From Gammaproteobacteria bacterium (GTDB lineage: Bacteria; Pseudomonadota; Gammaproteobacteria; Immundisolibacterales; Immundisolibacteraceae): a stretch of 6,225 bases of DNA. Below are positions 1 through 6,150 of the stretch, one piece after another. The first letter of the stretch is position 1, and every line of letters begins with the position of its first letter. The notes under the pieces were generated by a model that was not told the origin of the DNA, made no database searches, and saw nothing but the letters and a program-made list of their open reading frames with translations. Position numbers and translations under genes: made by a program. The stretch is taken from contig QNFC01000111.1 in the NCBI GenBank assembly GCA_003645395.1, positions 1 to 6,225 of the forward strand, read 5' to 3'.

Positions 1-461
1 CGCCAACAAAGAGTGGTTGGATATGGGGTGTCGGACCCGTGTTCCTGCTGCCCACGGGAACGGATGAAGAACTTGGAACGGAGCAGTGGGGAGCAGGGCC
101 TACGGGAGTTGCACTTAAGCAAAACGGGCCCTGGACCTACGGTATTCTGGCTAATCATATATGGACGGAAACAGGTAGAGACGGTCAGGACCCTCTCAGC
201 TCCACTTTCTTGCAGCCGTTCTGGTCATATACAACAAAGGATGCAGTGACATTTACGCTAAACACGGAGTCCACCTATGACTGGAGAGCCGATTCTGATG
301 AATGGGCTGTGCCAATCAATGGCATGGTCGGTAAAGTATTTAAGCTTGGATCTCAGATGATCATGAGCCGAGTTGGATTGCGCTACTGGGCAGCTCATAC
401 GGATGCTGGCGCTGAGGGACTCGGAGCGCGTATTGAATTCACCTTACTGTTTCCAAAATAA
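1..461 (+). CDS. Outer-membrane beta-barrel 'transporter' family protein, C-terminal fragment
   Basis: The reading frame is open from the left edge (first full codon at 3) to TAA at 459-461, giving 152 residues of a protein whose N-terminus is outside the window. It begins PTKSGWIWGVGPVFLLPTGT, and the translation continues with 'GPTGVALKQ', 'LQPFWSYTT', 'NTESTYDW' and the ending 'FTLLFPK'. From memory these match the C-terminal half of a proteobacterial family usually labelled 'transporter' or, misleadingly, 'neuromedin U', related to the Phenol_MetA_deg (PF13557) outer-membrane barrels. Alternating polar and hydrophobic stretches separated by short Gly/Asp/Asn turns fit transmembrane beta strands. 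It probably sits in the outer membrane, and its substrate is unknown. A GTG at 39 and an ATG at 24 in another frame could be mistaken for starts, but homology runs straight through from the edge. The stop lies two bases before a tandem repeat block, so the gene's 3' side is a rearrangement boundary, though the C-terminus itself looks complete. Confidence 0.65.
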   Translation, partial: PTKSGWIWGVGPVFLLPTGTDEELGTEQWGAGPTGVALKQNGPWTYGILANHIWTETGRDGQDPLSSTFLQPFWSYTTKDAVTFTLNTESTYDWRADSDEWAVPINGMVGKVFKLGSQMIMSRVGLRYWAAHTDAGAEGLGARIEFTLLFPK

Positions 462-463
462 GG

Positions 464-489
464 GAATTACGGTGACGAATTACGGTGAC
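464..489. repeat. Perfect 13-bp tandem duplication
   Basis: GAATTACGGTGAC occurs twice head to tail, at 464-476 and 477-489, with no mismatch. It begins two bases after the stop codon of the outer-membrane gene. A further AATTACGGT occurs in the same orientation at 592-600, inside the antitoxin/toxin overlap, which may be chance. Seen directly in the sequence; its origin is not known. Confidence 0.9.
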
Positions 490-507
490 TAAGAATGTCA
501 CCGTAAT
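479..507. repeat. 11-bp inverted repeat, hairpin-forming
   Basis: ATTACGGTGAC (479-489) and its exact reverse complement GTCACCGTAAT (497-507) flank the 7-base loop TAAGAAT. The first tandem copy (466-476) could pair with the same right arm instead. The structure lies between the convergent ends of the outer-membrane gene and the toxin remnant, so it could act as a two-way terminator, but there is no T-run on either side. The AATTACGGTGAC core resembles, from memory, repeats scattered near REP-associated (IS200-like) transposases in gammaproteobacteria. That link is unverified. Confidence 0.7.
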
Positions 508-609
508 CAATAATATTCTCTACCACTTGCTGCGCATGGTAGAGCGAATCTCGGTTGATGTATTCGGCAATACTATCGATTCCTGCGACCAAATTACGGT
601 TTGAGCCAT
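508..609 (-). pseudogene. ParE/RelE-type toxin remnant, frameshifted and truncated
   Basis: An ATG at 609-607 sits inside the end of the antitoxin gene (16-base overlap), the usual order for type II pairs. It opens with MAQTVIWSQES, the typical ParE start. That frame then runs into a stop at 522-520 after 29 residues. From about base 577 another frame reads DSIAEYINRDSLYHAQQVV then ENI, which is the next part of the ParE fold (helix 1 region). The two halves are about 20 bases apart from the Trp codon to the IAEYI codons, where intact relatives have roughly 11 codons. The simplest reading is a deletion of about 13 bases that destroyed the frame. Similarity ends near 508, where the inverted repeat starts; the second frame runs on through the repeats to a TAA at 469-467. 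The C-terminal half of the toxin (about 50-60 residues) is absent. Known ParE/RelE toxins target gyrase or ribosome-bound mRNA, but this copy cannot be active. Confidence 0.6.
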
Positions 610-782
610 CGGCTTAAATGTTCTTTGGCTTCCTCGGTGGAACAGTGACGACCATTACTAATGTCATCACGCCCTTTCTGGACTTTCCCCAGAACATAAA
701 GATGGTATTGAACGTCTTCGATACTGGTGTCATCAGGTAGGTGGTTAACCAGTTTCTTTACCTCTTGCATTACTGAGGACAT
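594..782 (-). CDS. Small type II antitoxin-like protein (62 aa)
   Basis: Encodes a 62-residue protein with the segment LPDDTSIEDVQYHLYVL (residues 15-31), a basic linker (KVQKG), and a C-terminal part 'STEEAKEHLSRWLKP'. This layout (LPDD, IEDVxYxLYV, then a GR...S.EE.K..L.RW tail) is common in small ParD/RelB-like antitoxins encoded just ahead of ParE/RelE toxins. I recognise the pattern but cannot name the family. The role is supported by the broken ParE-like frame that overlaps its last 16 bases. The ATG at 782-780 was chosen because AGGAA at 795-791 lies 8 bases upstream of it; a TTG at 788 would extend it by two residues but has no such spacing, and an ATG at 770 is also possible. The frame is intact. 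In a working pair it would neutralise the toxin and repress its own promoter; with the toxin gone it is probably an orphan. Confidence 0.65.
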   Translation of the reverse strand: MSSVMQEVKKLVNHLPDDTSIEDVQYHLYVLGKVQKGRDDISNGRHCSTEEAKEHLSRWLKP

Positions 783-790
783 AAGCAATA

Positions 791-795
791 TTCCT
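791..795 (-). promoter_or_regulatory. Ribosome binding site of the antitoxin-like gene
   Basis: On the minus strand AGGAA is followed after 8 bases by the ATG at 782-780. This favours that ATG over the TTG two codons upstream. Confidence 0.5.
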
Positions 796-816
796 GTTTC
801 CGTAGTGCTGTTAAGC

Positions 817-835
817 GGAGCATGTCACTTGCTCC
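817..835. repeat. 6-bp inverted repeat upstream of the antitoxin gene, possible operator
   Basis: GGAGCA (817-822) and TGCTCC (830-835) flank a 7-base spacer about 35 bases ahead of the antitoxin start. Antitoxins usually bind palindromes at their own promoters, so this is a candidate site. It is short and may be chance. No good -35/-10 pair was found near it. Confidence 0.25.
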
Positions 836-843
836 TTATTTCC

Positions 844-867
844 CTCGCTGGGAATCCAGCCAACGAG
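844..867 (-). terminator. Weak hairpin downstream of pepN
   Basis: GCTGG (847-851) pairs with CCAGC (856-860) around a GAAT loop (as written on the + strand), and CTC/GAG (844-846, 865-867) can extend it past a bulge. It lies 25 bases beyond the pepN stop and could end that transcript, but no T-run follows on the minus strand. A separate perfect 10-bp palindrome, CCTGCGCAGG, lies at 872-881, nearer the stop. Neither is a convincing intrinsic terminator. Confidence 0.25.
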
Positions 868-891
868 AACTCCTGCGCAGGTTACACCGCG

Positions 892-3528
892 TTAAAGACT
901 CTTACTAACTATCTCAAACACATCTTTTGATAACCCCTGCTGGCCGACAATGCGTTGCAACTGGGTTTTCATCAACTCGCGGCGAACCGGTTCGTAGCGC
1001 CGCCAACGCCCCAGAGGATTAACCATGCGCGCGGCAACCTGGGGATTGAGTCCATCCAGCGCCAGCACCTGGTCGGCCAGAAACTGGTAGCCACCGCCAT
1101 CGGCGGCGTGAAACTGGCGCAAATTGCCGCTGATAAACGCGCCCACCAGCGACCGTACCCGGTTGGGATTAGTGAGGCTGAAATCAGCGTGATCCAGTAA
1201 CGCCTCGACTCGCTCAAGCGTGCCGGCCAGGGCCGACTGCGCCTGCAGGCTGAACCATTTATCAATTACCAGTGGATCATGACGCCACTGCTGATAGAAC
1301 TCGGCCAGGGCAATCTGCCGCTCGGGCAGATCACAATGCACCAGAGCCGCCAACGCGGCGAGGCTGTCAGTCATGTTGTTGCTGCTGCGGAACTGCTCCA
1401 TGCACAGCCCTACCACCTGCTCATCGGGCTGTTCCATCAGGTAACTCAGGCAGCTGTTTTTAAGCGCCCGGGCAGCATTCTGGTCGGCATCAAACGCATA
1501 GGTCTGCTCGGTTTTCATCGCCAGATAGCGCTGTAAAAACTGTGCTCGATGCTCACCGGCGAGGGTCTCGCGCAGAGTATGGCGAGCGCTATAAATTTGC
1601 TCGGGATCGATCTCGCGCTGCTGTTCAGCCAGGGTTGCCTCGCCGGGAAGTTGAAAGATCTGCGCCACCATCGCCGGGTCGAGATCCGCTTCGATTAGAA
1701 CGGCTCCAAAAGCATCGATAACGCCGCTGCTAATGGAGGTTTGATCAGGGCTATCAAGCTGGCGTTGAATCACCTGCTGCGCCAGCTGCTGGGCGGCTTC
1801 CCAGCGATTAAACAGGTCCGGGTCGCGGGCCAGCAGGAAGGTCAGGTCGGTTTCACTATGGCCGACATCCAGTTTCACTGGTGCCGAAAACCGTCGCAAT
1901 AACGAAGGTACCGGTTTGCCGCCCAGGTTTTTGAATTTGAACGAGTGCACCGGCTCGGTCAGCTCCAGCGTGCGTTCAACTGCGCCCGGCTGCTCCTCAT
2001 CTTCCAGCTGGAGTGTCAGCGGCTCGCCACCGGCACCGATCAGCCCTAAGGTCAGTGGAATATGGAACGGTTGTTTCTCGCCCTGCCCCGGGGTCGCCGG
2101 GCAACTCTGTTTGACCAGCAGGGTAAAAACATCACTGGCTTCGTCGTAATCGGTGACCACGTCCAGCACCGGGGTACCCGCCTGCTTGTACCAGCGGCGA
2201 AATTGGGCCAGATCTCGACCGCTGACCTCTTCCATGCAGCGAACAAAATTTTCCACCGTCGCCGCCTGGCCGTCGTGGCGGGCAAAGTAGAGATCGGTCG
2301 CCTGGCGAAACTGGCTACCGCCCAGCAGGGTGTGCAGCATGCGCACCACTTCGGCGCCTTTGTTGTAGACGGTAACGGTATAGAAATTATTGATCTCGAT
2401 GTAGGAATCCGGCTGTACCGGGTGGGCCATGGGACCGCTGTCTTCGAGAAACTGGTGGCCGCGAATCACCCGCACATCATCAATGCGTTTAACCGTGGCG
2501 CTGCCCATATCTGCCGAGAACTGCTGGTCTCGAAAGACCGTAAAACCCTCTTTAAGACTGAGCTGAAACCAGTCGCGACAGGTGACGCGATTGCCACTCC
2601 AGTTATGAAAATACTCGTGGGCGATGACGCTCTCGATGCCCTCAAAATCCATATCAGTGGCGGTCTCGGGGCTAGCAAGCACGTAGCGGGAGTTAAAAAC
2701 GTTCAGCCCCTTGTTCTCCATCGCCCCCATGTTGAAGTGGCTCACCGCCACGATCATATAGATATCGAGGTCATATTCGCGGCTGTAGGTCTGTTCGTCC
2801 CAGGCCATCGATTTTTGCAGCGAAGTCATGGCGTGGGCGCACTTGTCGACATTCTCATGCTCGACAAAAATCTCCAACGCCACCTTGCGGCCATTCATAG
2901 TGGTAAAGCTATCCGCCACCCGGGATAAATCACCGGCAACCATGGCAAACAGGTAAGCGGGCTTGGGATGCGGATCGACCCAGCGTGCCCAGTGTTTGCC
3001 ACCGTCGAGTTCACCGCTGTCATCGAGGTTGCCATTGGCCAACAGCACCGGGTAATCAGCCTTATCAGCAATCAGCGTAGTGGTGAATCGCGACAGCACG
3101 TCCGGACGATCCGGGTAGTAGGTGATTTTGCGAAAGCCGTGGGCCTCGCACTGGGTGCAGAACATACCGTTGGAAAGATAAAGTCCTTCCAGCGCCGTGT
3201 TGCCCTGAGGGTCGATCAGGGTGTCAATTTCCACCACACAGCTGTCCGGCAGGCTGGTCAGAGTCAGGCTCTCATCATCGACCTCGTATTCCGACCGGCG
3301 CAGCTCAAAACCGTCCACCGATACCCGGGTTAACTGCATCTGTTTACCGTCGAGTTTTAGCGGGGCATTGGCTAACGCCCCCGCCCGGCGACGCACTGCC
3401 AGCCGCGAACTGATCCTGGTCTGCGTGGGGTCGAGCTCGACACGCAGTTCGATGCTATCAACCTGAAACGCCAGAGGTTGATAGTCTTTTAAATAGATCG
3501 TGCTGGGAGTGCCTTCACGCATGGTCAT
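892..3528 (-). CDS. pepN: Aminopeptidase N, M1 family
   Basis: The 878-residue product is close in length and sequence to E. coli PepN (870 aa), a cytosolic zinc exopeptidase that removes N-terminal residues from peptides late in protein turnover. Visible landmarks: the N-terminal beta domain with CTQCEAHGF (Glu128, equivalent to E. coli Glu121, binds the substrate amine); GAMEN at 268-272; zinc site HEYFH at 304-308 with the third ligand Glu327 (HEXXH-X18-E) and catalytic base Glu305; Tyr388 in 'FYTVTVYNKGAEVV', the transition-state tyrosine; then the beta domain and the helical C-terminal domain ('NPNRVRSLVGAF', 'NPQVAARM'). All catalytic residues are present, so it should be active. Two starts compete: ATG at 3528 and ATG at 3522 (product MREGTPST...). 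The GAAGAG upstream is only 2 bases from the first but 8 from the second, so the 876-residue form may be the real one. It lies 32 bp after the DUF2797 gene, probably in the same transcript. Confidence 0.97.
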   Translation of the reverse strand: MTMREGTPSTIYLKDYQPLAFQVDSIELRVELDPTQTRISSRLAVRRRAGALANAPLKLDGKQMQLTRVSVDGFELRRSEYEVDDESLTLTSLPDSCVVEIDTLIDPQGNTALEGLYLSNGMFCTQCEAHGFRKITYYPDRPDVLSRFTTTLIADKADYPVLLANGNLDDSGELDGGKHWARWVDPHPKPAYLFAMVAGDLSRVADSFTTMNGRKVALEIFVEHENVDKCAHAMTSLQKSMAWDEQTYSREYDLDIYMIVAVSHFNMGAMENKGLNVFNSRYVLASPETATDMDFEGIESVIAHEYFHNWSGNRVTCRDWFQLSLKEGFTVFRDQQFSADMGSATVKRIDDVRVIRGHQFLEDSGPMAHPVQPDSYIEINNFYTVTVYNKGAEVVRMLHTLLGGSQFRQATDLYFARHDGQAATVENFVRCMEEVSGRDLAQFRRWYKQAGTPVLDVVTDYDEASDVFTLLVKQSCPATPGQGEKQPFHIPLTLGLIGAGGEPLTLQLEDEEQPGAVERTLELTEPVHSFKFKNLGGKPVPSLLRRFSAPVKLDVGHSETDLTFLLARDPDLFNRWEAAQQLAQQVIQRQLDSPDQTSISSGVIDAFGAVLIEADLDPAMVAQIFQLPGEATLAEQQREIDPEQIYSARHTLRETLAGEHRAQFLQRYLAMKTEQTYAFDADQNAARALKNSCLSYLMEQPDEQVVGLCMEQFRSSNNMTDSLAALAALVHCDLPERQIALAEFYQQWRHDPLVIDKWFSLQAQSALAGTLERVEALLDHADFSLTNPNRVRSLVGAFISGNLRQFHAADGGGYQFLADQVLALDGLNPQVAARMVNPLGRWRRYEPVRRELMKTQLQRIVGQQGLSKDVFEIVSKSL

Positions 3529-3560
3529 ATCTCTTCATAAAATTTTGAGGGGTAGTCGTT

Positions 3561-4394
3561 TTAACCATCAAACTGCACCCGGTAACCACCAAATTTACGG
3601 ATGTTAATCACGCCGGTATCTAACAGCAGGTATTGGCCTTTAATGCCCTGCAGCTTGCCCTCTACCCCGGGCACCTTGTCAAAATTAAACGACTTTATTT
3701 TTACCGGATATTCGACCACTGGAAACTCAAATTGCGCCGGCTGCACACTTAGCTCAATTACGGAGTCATCACCTTCCCGCGCCCGGATTTCGGCCACTGC
3801 CGACGCCGACCACTCCATCGCCTGGTCACGCAGAGCTAACAAATCAACCGGCTCAGGCACGGCCTTGAGCAGTTGCTGCCAGCGGCTTTTATCGGCAATA
3901 AATTCCGCCAGCACTACTTCAATCTGGCCGGATATATGGCGAGTGCTGACCTCAAAAATCGGCAGGGCCGCTACCGCCCCCTGGTCTATCCAGCGCGTCG
4001 GTAGCTGGGTCTTGCGGGTAATGCCAATTTTGGCGCCGGTGGTATTGGCCAGGTAAATGATGTGCGGCTGAAAACAGAAATTCTCACCCCATTGCGGCTC
4101 TCGGCAGGTGCCGGCGTCGTAGTGACATAGCTCCGGTTTAAGAATACACATGTCGCACGCAGCCTTACCGGTGAAACAGGGGTAACAGTGCCCCTGGGCA
4201 AAGCTTTTGTTGGTCCGCCGACCGCAGGCAATGCAGTTGATGTCACCACTGAAAGTCAGCGAGATAGGCTTACCGAGATAATCATTTAGATAAACCCGCT
4301 CATCGCCAAGCGGTAACCAGTAATCCACCTGCGCGGCGGGCTGGCTTACCAGTTTGCGTAGATGCCCGGTTACGGATGTTTCAAAACTACTCAT
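3561..4394 (-). CDS. DUF2797 family protein, cysteine-rich
   Basis: A 277-residue soluble protein that I recognise as DUF2797 (PF10977); no function is established. Residues 50-110 hold nine cysteines: three CxxC pairs (C54/C57, C70/C73, C80/C83) plus C90, C97 and C107, which looks like one or two zinc ribbons. This is followed by a segment (about 111-165) with IIYLA, GAKIGITR (120-127), RWIDQGA (134-140) and a helix with Glu159. That order recalls GIY-YIG nuclease-like domains (two Tyr/Gly strands, Arg, helix with Glu), but the similarity is by eye only. The C-terminal part (about 220-277, 'VEYPVKIKSFNFDK', 'GVEGKLQGIKGQYLLLDTGVINIRKFGGY') looks beta-rich. No signal peptide or membrane helix is seen. 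The ATG start has only a weak GGAT about 10 bases upstream. The gene is first in a probable two-gene operon with pepN and divergent from apeB. Family assignment is firm; activity is unknown. Confidence 0.88.
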   Translation of the reverse strand: MSSFETSVTGHLRKLVSQPAAQVDYWLPLGDERVYLNDYLGKPISLTFSGDINCIACGRRTNKSFAQGHCYPCFTGKAACDMCILKPELCHYDAGTCREPQWGENFCFQPHIIYLANTTGAKIGITRKTQLPTRWIDQGAVAALPIFEVSTRHISGQIEVVLAEFIADKSRWQQLLKAVPEPVDLLALRDQAMEWSASAVAEIRAREGDDSVIELSVQPAQFEFPVVEYPVKIKSFNFDKVPGVEGKLQGIKGQYLLLDTGVINIRKFGGYRVQFDG

Positions 4395-4477
4395 TCAAGT
4401 TAGATCCAGAGTTATGGCCAACGATTATTAGTTATCATTGACTAAATCCCCCAGTTTACCTTTAGCGGACCCAAACC
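4395..4477. promoter_or_regulatory. Divergent control region between the DUF2797-pepN operon and apeB
   Basis: This 83-bp, relatively AT-rich gap must hold promoters for both directions. On the + strand TTGACT (4438-4443) is a fair -35, but 17 bases on only TTTAGC is found, and it would leave almost no leader. On the minus strand TGATAA and TAATAA (roughly 4424-4438) could serve as -10 with no good -35. No clear palindromic operator was found, so exact promoters are not assigned. Confidence 0.35.
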
Positions 4478-5794
4478 GTGAGCCAACTCAACGCCTACCC
4501 TGAAGCAAAAGAACTGCTCAATTTCATCGATCGCAGCCCCAGCCCCTGGCACGCCGCCGCCAATATGGCTGAGCAGCTCACCGCGGCCGGCTACCAACAG
4601 CTGAATGAATCTGATCCCTGGTCACTGCAACCGGGCAGCGGCTACTTTGTCATCCGCGATGAATCTTCGCTGATAGCGTTTCAACTGGGGGCAGAGACAC
4701 CCGCCAGTAGCGGCTTTAGCTTAATCGGCGCGCATACAGATTCGCCTGGTTTACGGGTTAAGCCCAATCCAGCCATCGAGAACAAGGACCTGGTGCGTAT
4801 CGGCGTCGAGGTTTATGGCGGGCCGATTCTGGCCACTTTTGTTGATCGCGATCTCGGCCTTGCCGGACGGCTGGTCTACCGGGACCAGGGGCAACTGGCC
4901 ACACGGCTGGTGCGTTTTCCAACTCCCATCATGCGGATTCCCAGCCTTGCGATTCACATGGACCGGCAGGTCAACACCAAAGGGCTACTCCTGGACAAGC
5001 AGACCCAACTGCCACCCCTGCTGGGCGCCGCCGATGAGTTACCCGGCCAACAACAGTTTCGACAGCTGCTAGCCGACCAGGCGGAGATTGAGCCCGATCA
5101 GATACTGAGCTGGGAGCTGAACCTGTTTGACTCTCAACCGGGTAGTTTTTACGGCCCCGCTGGCGAGTTTATCGCCAACGGCCAGCTGGATAATTTAGCC
5201 TCCTGCCACGCCGGGTTAACCGCCTTACTTGCCAGCCAGGAACCGGGCCAGCAGACCCGCGTGTGTGGCTTTTTTGATCACGAAGAGGTTGGCAGCACCA
5301 GCAACAAAGGTGCCGCGGGTAGTTTCCTGGCAGATACGCTGCAACGCATTTGCGCTGCGCTTGAGAGTGATACCACCGCGTTTCGACAGGCCATGGCGCG
5401 CAGCTTTTTAATCAGTGCAGACATGGCCCACGCCTGGAACCCGGCCTTTGCCAGCAGCTACGACGACGCCCACGCCGTTAAAGTGAATGGGGGCCCCGTG
5501 ATCAAAGTCAACGCCAGCCAACGCTACAGCACCGAAGCAGTCTCCGAGGCGATTTTTGCTGACCTCTGCGCCGCCGCCGAAGTACCCGTACAACGCTACG
5601 TACACCGCACCGATCTGCCCTGCGGCAGCACCATTGGCCCCATCACCGCAGCCGCATTGGGCGTCCGCTCGATCGATGTCGGCAACCCGATGTGGTCCAT
5701 GCACAGCGCCCGCGAGAGCGCCGGTGCAGCAGACCACGGCATGATGATTAAAGTGATGGAGCAATTTTTATCAAAGAAAATCCCTGCCTTTTGA
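4478..5794 (+). CDS. apeB: M18 family aminopeptidase (aspartyl aminopeptidase type)
   Basis: The 438-residue product is of normal length for bacterial M18 enzymes, cytosolic dodecameric metallopeptidases that release N-terminal residues, with a preference for Asp/Glu in the well-studied members. The expected motifs appear in order: GAHTDSP with metal ligand His86; QLDN with bridging Asp238; FFDHEEVGS with general base Glu269 and ligand Glu270; SADMAHAWNP with Asp315; and GNPMWSMHSARE with His409. 'DLPCGSTIGP' (about 379-388) and 'VKVNGGPVIKVNASQRY' (334-350) are also family hallmarks. Residues about 95-230 form the dimerisation/lid domain inserted in the catalytic fold. The start is GTG at 4478, with AGCGGA 8 bases upstream acting as a weak ribosome binding site. 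The gene stands alone on the + strand and is followed within 11 bases by a terminator. The symbol follows common use for this family; its true substrate preference is not readable from sequence. Confidence 0.95.
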   Translation: MSQLNAYPEAKELLNFIDRSPSPWHAAANMAEQLTAAGYQQLNESDPWSLQPGSGYFVIRDESSLIAFQLGAETPASSGFSLIGAHTDSPGLRVKPNPAIENKDLVRIGVEVYGGPILATFVDRDLGLAGRLVYRDQGQLATRLVRFPTPIMRIPSLAIHMDRQVNTKGLLLDKQTQLPPLLGAADELPGQQQFRQLLADQAEIEPDQILSWELNLFDSQPGSFYGPAGEFIANGQLDNLASCHAGLTALLASQEPGQQTRVCGFFDHEEVGSTSNKGAAGSFLADTLQRICAALESDTTAFRQAMARSFLISADMAHAWNPAFASSYDDAHAVKVNGGPVIKVNASQRYSTEAVSEAIFADLCAAAEVPVQRYVHRTDLPCGSTIGPITAAALGVRSIDVGNPMWSMHSARESAGAADHGMMIKVMEQFLSKKIPAF

Positions 5795-5804
5795 GGGCTA
5801 ACCG

Positions 5805-5826
5805 CCGGTTAGTTAACCGGTTTTTT
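5805..5826 (+). terminator. Intrinsic terminator of apeB
   Basis: CCGGTT (5805-5810), loop AGTT, AACCGG (5815-5820), then six T at 5821-5826, starting 11 bases after the apeB stop. The upstream bases CTAAC (5798-5802) can also pair with GTTAG (5808-5812), so a competing hairpin is possible. Confidence 0.85.
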
Positions 5827-5828
5827 CC

Positions 5829-5849
5829 TACCCCCAGCTTCTGGGGGTA
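5829..5849. repeat. Strong 9-bp hairpin beside the apeB terminator
   Basis: TACCCCCAG (5829-5837) and CTGGGGGTA (5841-5849) are perfect reverse complements around a 3-base loop. It lies directly after the terminator T-run and has no T-run of its own in either direction. It may back up termination, block 3' exonucleases, or be a short dispersed repeat. Confidence 0.75.
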
Positions 5850-5853
5850 ACTC

Positions 5854-5862
5854 TGTGGATAA
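5854..5862 (-). promoter_or_regulatory. Perfect DnaA-box 9-mer
   Basis: TGTGGATAA on the + strand is TTATCCACA on the minus strand, the strict E. coli-type DnaA box. Only a single perfect box is seen, with no cluster, so this is not an origin. It could be a titration or regulatory site, or chance. Confidence 0.35.
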
Positions 5863-5913
5863 ACTCTTAATTTGGCTGTCATGAATGTGTATCAAAGCGG
5901 AACTCAAACAGAT

Positions 5914-5930
5914 TGCCTAAAAATTAGGCA
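5914..5930. promoter_or_regulatory. 17-bp palindrome, candidate operator
   Basis: TGCCTAAAAATTAGGCA has 7-base arms that are exact reverse complements around AAA. It overlaps the -35 zone of the TATAAT at 5944-5949 and contains the T-N11-A spacing often seen in LysR-type sites. It could instead form an RNA hairpin, but its AT content and place favour a protein-binding site. Confidence 0.45.
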
Positions 5931-5943
5931 TAAAATAAATATC

Positions 5944-5949
5944 TATAAT
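5944..5949 (+). promoter_or_regulatory. Candidate -10 element (TATAAT)
   Basis: A perfect consensus hexamer in AT-rich sequence upstream of the transporter gene. No good -35 lies at 16-18 bases (AAATTA is found there), which would suit a promoter needing an activator bound at the palindrome just upstream. The location is plausible and the activity unproven. Confidence 0.4.
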
Positions 5950-6150
5950 TAACAACAGGTTATAAACAGCTCCGCTATCAGACCCACCTAACCAAAAAGC
6001 TTTAAGGCAATCACAATCGCCCGTCAACCGTGAATGTTGATAATTCAGTAAATTTGCTAAAAAAACCGATGGCAAATCCGCTGCTAACCATGCTAAAAGC
6101 AGCACTGCCTAATTCATCCGGCGCAACTAACAGAGGGATCCACTCAACCC

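Larger units (their letters stand above)
5863..6150 (+). other. Long AT-rich intergenic leader before the transporter gene
   Basis: No gene is supported here. The stretch holds a 17-bp palindrome, a perfect -10 hexamer (both listed separately), and a small stem GCTGCT/AGCAGC (6080-6085 with 6098-6103). If the promoter at 5944 is real, the transcript would carry a leader of about 195 bases, long enough for a regulatory RNA, but I recognise no riboswitch. GAGGG at 6133-6137 is the only purine-rich stretch near the next start and lies 13 bases ahead of it, a rather long spacing. Confidence 0.5.

Noticed and set aside
13..249. A 78-codon + strand frame at the left edge
   Set aside because: It overlaps the outer-membrane protein frame, which has clear family similarity along its whole length.
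518..544. 8-bp inverted repeat CTCTACCA/TGGTAGAG with an 11-base loop
   Set aside because: It lies inside the ParE-like coding remnant and is explained by coding sequence; no independent sign of function.
811..867. Possible integron attC site near the toxin-antitoxin locus (GTTAAGC fits the GTTRRRY core)
   Set aside because: No matching RYYYAAC partner at suitable spacing (AGCCAAC does not fit) and no imperfect long palindrome between; no integrase or cassette array is seen.
727..930. A 67-codon + strand frame across the antitoxin start and the pepN end
   Set aside because: It is antisense to two better-supported genes and has no recognisable features.
2062..2928. A 288-codon + strand reading frame inside pepN
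   Set aside because: It is antisense to the pepN catalytic core, which has all family motifs. It arises from codon bias in the GC-rich gene, and its product resembles no family I know.
5844..5962. A replication origin, suggested by the DnaA box and neighbouring AT-rich sequence
   Set aside because: Only one perfect box, no cluster, and no dnaA, dnaN, gidA or parAB genes in the window.
5917..6105. A 62-codon minus-strand frame in the apeB-transporter gap
   Set aside because: It shows no recognisable domain, lies across the palindrome and AT-rich promoter-like sequence, and has atypical composition. Most likely chance.
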